DNA of 64,000 nucleotides from Mycolicibacterium brisbanense. GTDB taxonomy: Bacteria; Actinomycetota; Actinomycetes; Mycobacteriales; Mycobacteriaceae. Under the pieces are notes generated by a model that ran no database searches, was not told the DNA's origin, and worked only from the letters and a program-made list of their open reading frames with translations. Made by a program: the position numbers and the translations under genes. Positions 61,533 through 64,000 of this stretch are shown here, in pieces. Each line of letters starts with the position of its first letter. Within the stretch, counting starts at the first letter, position 1. Where the stretch lies: assembly GCF_001570425.1 (NCBI RefSeq), contig NZ_BCSX01000044.1, forward strand, positions 1 to 64,000, written 5' to 3'.

Positions 61533-62930
61533 ATGACAGTTTCGGGTACCACTTCCGGACCCGAACTGCTTGTCGTCCTCGACCGCTCCAGCCGCGAACC
61601 GCTGCACCGTCAACTCGCCGACGGACTGCGCGCGGCCATCCGCACCGGGCGCCTGGCCCCGGGTGCCCGGATGCCGTCGACCCGGGTACTGGCCGTCGAT
61701 CTGGGAGTGTCCCGGCGGCTGGTGGTCGATGCCTACGGCCAGCTCACCGCCGAGGGCTTCCTGCACAGCACCCAGGGCGCGGGCACCCGCGTCGCCGACC
61801 TGACATCGGTGTCGGGGGCACCCGATACGTCCGCCGAGTCAAAGCACCGTTACGACGTCGACTTCGCGCCTGGCGCACCGGATCTGGCGAGCTTCCCGCG
61901 CCAGGCGTGGCTGCGTGCGCTGCGTCAAGGGCTGGCAGGCATCGAGTCCAGCGCATTCGGTTACGTGCATCCGCACGGGCTGCCTGCGGCCCGCACCGCG
62001 ATTGCCGACTACCTGCGCCGTACCCGCGGTGTCGTCGCCGATCCGCGGCGAATCGTGCTGTGCTCCGGGGCAACCCAGGCCATCGCACTGCTGGCCCAAT
62101 GCACCGAAGGCGCGGTGGCCATGGAGGATCCCGGATTCTGGCTGCACCGAACGGTGCTTCGCCGCAACGGGATCGATCCGATAGCCATCCGCGTCGACGA
62201 ACAGGGCCTCGACGTCGACGCGCTGGCCGACAGCCGGGCCGACATCGTCCTGACCACGCCGGCTCACCAATCCCCGACGGGCGTCGTGCTGTCCGCCGCA
62301 CGGCGCACCGCACTGCTGGAATGGGTGCGCGGCGGAGGCCTGGTCATCGAAGACGACTACGACGCCGAATACCGCTACGACCGAGCCCCTGTCGGCGCGT
62401 TCCAGGGCGTGGCGCCCGACCGCGTGGTGTACCTGGGATCGACGAGCAAAACCCTCGCGCCTGGTCTGAGAATCGGCTGGATGGTGCTACCGGAATCGCT
62501 CCTCGCGCCCATCCGTACCGCGAAAAGCCTTGCTGACACCGGAAGTTCGGTCATGGACCAGATCGCGTTCGCCAGGTTTCTGACGTCCGGTGACTACGAT
62601 CGGCATCTGCGGCAGATGCGCCGGCGCTACCTGGCGCGGCGCAACACCATGATGCTGGCGCTCGCCGAGTACCTGCCGCAGGCCACCGTGCTCGGCGCGG
62701 CCGCCGGAGTGCATCTGACCGTCCGATTCCCTGCAGATTTTCCGATCGACGCGTTGATCCAGCAGACCACGGCGATGCGGATCCGAGTCGAGGCGCTGGG
62801 ACCCTGCTATGCCGACCCCGCGACGGCTCGGCCGGGGCTCATTCTCGGTTACGCCAACCAGCCTGAATCACAGATCATCACGGGCGTGCAAGCGCTGAGC
62901 CAAGCCGTCTCTGCCGTGTCAGGGCAGTAG
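61533..62930 (+). CDS. MocR-type regulator (GntR-aminotransferase fusion, PdxR-like)
   Basis: A 465-residue fusion of a winged-helix GntR domain (about 12-80, MPSTRVLAVDLGVSRRLVVD) and an aminotransferase-like domain (about 115-460). PLP-binding marks are SGATQAIAL, DDYDAEYRYD and the Lys in STSKTLAPGLRIGW. MocR proteins use PLP as sensor, as PdxR does for pyridoxal phosphate synthesis. No pdxS or pdxT gene is in the window, so the target may be the divergent membrane protein/epimerase pair or a distant gene. It overlaps the FHA gene by 12 nt. Confidence 0.92.
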   Translation: MTVSGTTSGPELLVVLDRSSREPLHRQLADGLRAAIRTGRLAPGARMPSTRVLAVDLGVSRRLVVDAYGQLTAEGFLHSTQGAGTRVADLTSVSGAPDTSAESKHRYDVDFAPGAPDLASFPRQAWLRALRQGLAGIESSAFGYVHPHGLPAARTAIADYLRRTRGVVADPRRIVLCSGATQAIALLAQCTEGAVAMEDPGFWLHRTVLRRNGIDPIAIRVDEQGLDVDALADSRADIVLTTPAHQSPTGVVLSAARRTALLEWVRGGGLVIEDDYDAEYRYDRAPVGAFQGVAPDRVVYLGSTSKTLAPGLRIGWMVLPESLLAPIRTAKSLADTGSSVMDQIAFARFLTSGDYDRHLRQMRRRYLARRNTMMLALAEYLPQATVLGAAAGVHLTVRFPADFPIDALIQQTTAMRIRVEALGPCYADPATARPGLILGYANQPESQIITGVQALSQAVSAVSGQ

Positions 62931-63341
62931 GCGGTAGGTGAAGGTGAGGCGGAACTTGCCGATCTGGATCTGGTCGCCGCTCGACAGCGGCTGAGACTGC
63001 ACCCGAACGCGATTGACGAACGTGCCGTTGAGGCTTTCGGTGTCGACGATCCAGTATTCGTCGTCGAGCCAACGGAATTCGGCATGATGCCGGCTCACGG
63101 TGATGTCATCGAGGAAGACGTCGCTGTTGGGATGGCGACCGGCAGCGGTGACCGGCTGGGTCAGGACGAACTGAGCGCCGACGATCGGCCCGCGGGTGAC
63201 GGCCAGAACACCGGAGCCGAGGAACGCTCCCTCGGCCGCCGGCGCCCTGTACGGGCCGGGTTCGGCGGCGGGCTCGGAAAGAGCGTGGTGCACCGCGGTG
63301 GCGTCGTCATCCGGCTTCCGTGACGGGTCGGCTTGGCTCAT
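62919..63341 (-). CDS. FHA-domain protein (GarA-like)
   Basis: A 140-residue protein whose FHA domain (about 45-135) is close to that of mycobacterial GarA. Phosphothreonine-binding residues are visible: GRHPNSD (Arg), TVSRHHAEF (Ser) and ESLNGTFVN (Asn). The N-terminal tail lacks the ETT phosphosite by which GarA is switched by PknB and PknG; it has DDDATAVHH instead. It may bind phosphoproteins without that switch. It lies 66 nt downstream of the ArsR gene on the same strand. Confidence 0.9.
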   Translation of the reverse strand: MSQADPSRKPDDDATAVHHALSEPAAEPGPYRAPAAEGAFLGSGVLAVTRGPIVGAQFVLTQPVTAAGRHPNSDVFLDDITVSRHHAEFRWLDDEYWIVDTESLNGTFVNRVRVQSQPLSSGDQIQIGKFRLTFTYRLLP

Positions 63342-63407
63342 GTCGGATTCCTCGTGTCGGTGGGTATGTGGAGGTTCCCCGGGTTTCGGGGATGGCGGGC
63401 CCGGCTC

Positions 63408-63785
63408 CTATCGGGGCGTACCGATAGGCGGTAGTATAGGAGAAAGGGCGAGGCGATCGCGTTGGGCGGCAAGGGTATCAGCGAGAAACGTCCGGGCGAT
63501 GAGCAGCAGTTCGGCGATCTTGGGGTGGGCAAGCGCGTAGAACACGGCGTTGCCTGCGCGGTGTCCCCTGACGACATGGTGACGCTTGAGCACCGAGAGG
63601 TGCTGGGAGAGCAGGGTCGGTTCGAGATCGGTGGCGGCCAGTATTTCACTGACGGGCGTGGGGCCCTCACTCGTGGACAGGATCTCCAGTACACGGATCC
63701 GCGCCGGGTGCGCCAAGGCCTTGAAGAGATTGGCCTTGATCTCGTACAGCGGCCGGTCGGGACCGTCAAGGATACTGTCCACCAC
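63408..63785 (-). CDS. ArsR-family regulator
   Basis: A 125-residue winged-helix regulator. The core is FKALAHPARIRVLEILSTSE, then LEPTLLSQHLSVLKRHHVVR as recognition helix. It has no cysteine, so a thiol metal site as in ArsR or CmtR is excluded. It may respond to another signal. An imperfect palindrome lies upstream next to the divergent DUF5313-like gene. It is likely co-transcribed with the FHA gene. Confidence 0.9.
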   Translation of the reverse strand: MVDSILDGPDRPLYEIKANLFKALAHPARIRVLEILSTSEGPTPVSEILAATDLEPTLLSQHLSVLKRHHVVRGHRAGNAVFYALAHPKIAELLLIARTFLADTLAAQRDRLALSPILPPIGTPR

Positions 63786-63801
63786 CGCTACCCTCCGTTA
63801 T

Positions 63802-63831
63802 TGATGAATTGAGAAAACTCGCAATCCATCA
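63802..63831. promoter_or_regulatory. Imperfect palindrome upstream of ArsR gene
   Basis: TGATGAATTGAG, AAAA, CTCGCAATCCATCA: arms match except for one substitution and a 1-2 nt bulge. AT-rich centre and place in the 68-nt divergent gap fit an ArsR operator for both genes. Confidence 0.6.
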
Positions 63832-63853
63832 TACCGAGCGATACCCTTCAGCA

Positions 63854-64000
63854 ATGCCCACCGGTCACACCCCGCGTACGAAACCGGGCCCACTCCAGTA
63901 TGTCGCGTACTGCTACGGCAGACGACTACCTGATTCGATGCGCGACTGGGTCGCCAACGACTTGGCAGGGCCCGGTGCGACCGTCCGAATGATGATCCGG
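63854..64000 (+). CDS. DUF5313-like protein, cut by window end
   Basis: The first 49 codons of a gene that runs off the window. The sequence PLQYVAYCYGRRLPDSMRDW followed by VANDLAGPGAT resembles the start of mycobacterial DUF5313 membrane proteins, from memory. It is divergent from the ArsR gene. Function unknown. Confidence 0.7.
   Translation, partial: MPTGHTPRTKPGPLQYVAYCYGRRLPDSMRDWVANDLAGPGATVRMMIR

Overview
The window is high-GC actinobacterial DNA and almost certainly comes from a rapidly growing mycobacterium (Mycolicibacterium, close to the M. smegmatis/M. fortuitum group). The evidence is an MspA-type outer-membrane porin, two LpqH-like lipoproteins, a WS/DGAT acyltransferase, an ortholog of the M. 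smegmatis acyltransferase MsAcT, frequent GTG starts, and gene order that matches (from memory, not searched) M. tuberculosis Rv3752c-Rv3762c (tadA to alkylsulfatase) and Rv3772-Rv3774 (hisC2 to echA21). I see no insertion sequence, prophage, CRISPR array or rRNA. It is a dense chromosomal segment in which many convergent genes overlap at their 3' ends.

Layout. 0.2-9 kb: a small conserved protein, gluQ (glutamyl-Q tRNA(Asp) synthetase), a polar amino-acid ABC importer whose binding protein is fused to its permease, an aldehyde dehydrogenase, an MFS carrier, a cytochrome P450 and tgt. gluQ and tgt both act on queuosine tRNA. 9-14 kb: two LpqH-like lipoproteins flanking a haloalkane dehalogenase, the MsAcT ortholog overlapping a lipoprotein class B penicillin-binding protein, and a small secreted protein. 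14-18.3 kb: a B12-dependent diol/glycerol dehydratase operon with fused large and medium subunits, a small subunit and only the large reactivase subunit, behind a 20-bp FadR-like palindrome. 18.3-22 kb: WS/DGAT, an FMN-binding PNPOx-like protein and a 2Fe-2S flavoreductase, opposed by a TetR gene with two matching 17-bp palindromes between them.

22-32.7 kb appears to be a basic amino acid/polyamine region: permease, tandem universal stress protein and PLP decarboxylase on one strand; a TetR gene; a second decarboxylase with an amidohydrolase on the other strand; then a Glu/Leu/Phe/Val dehydrogenase with a flavin amine oxidase. 32.8-44 kb: tRNA-Ser(CGA), tadA and its partner gene, tyrA, the proXVWZ betaine-type importer, a LapA-like protein, an APH-fold kinase-like protein, a histidine phosphatase, an SDR and an alkylsulfatase. 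44-48.3 kb: a GntR/UTRA regulator beside a transporter, phosphonatase-like HAD hydrolase and FAD oxidoreductase module that looks like aminophosphonate use. 48.4-53.6 kb: a phosphoesterase, the MspA-like porin, and a three-gene redox operon (AurF-like diiron protein, DUF4873-like protein, ferredoxin-ferredoxin reductase) with a divergent TetR gene.

53.7-64 kb: a class A penicillin-binding protein with one PASTA domain, tRNA-Arg(ACG), tRNA-Ser(GCT), hisC2, a GXWXG/DUF4334-like protein, an MDMPI-fold protein, TetR, echA21 (with dienoyl-CoA isomerase residues), an epimerase, a membrane protein, a MocR regulator, a GarA-like FHA protein, an ArsR regulator and the start of a DUF5313-like gene. tRNA-Arg(ACG) is the expected substrate of the TadA encoded in the same window. 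The strongest candidates for uncharacterised systems are the AurF/DUF4873/ferredoxin-reductase operon, the aminophosphonate module and the two-decarboxylase polyamine region.
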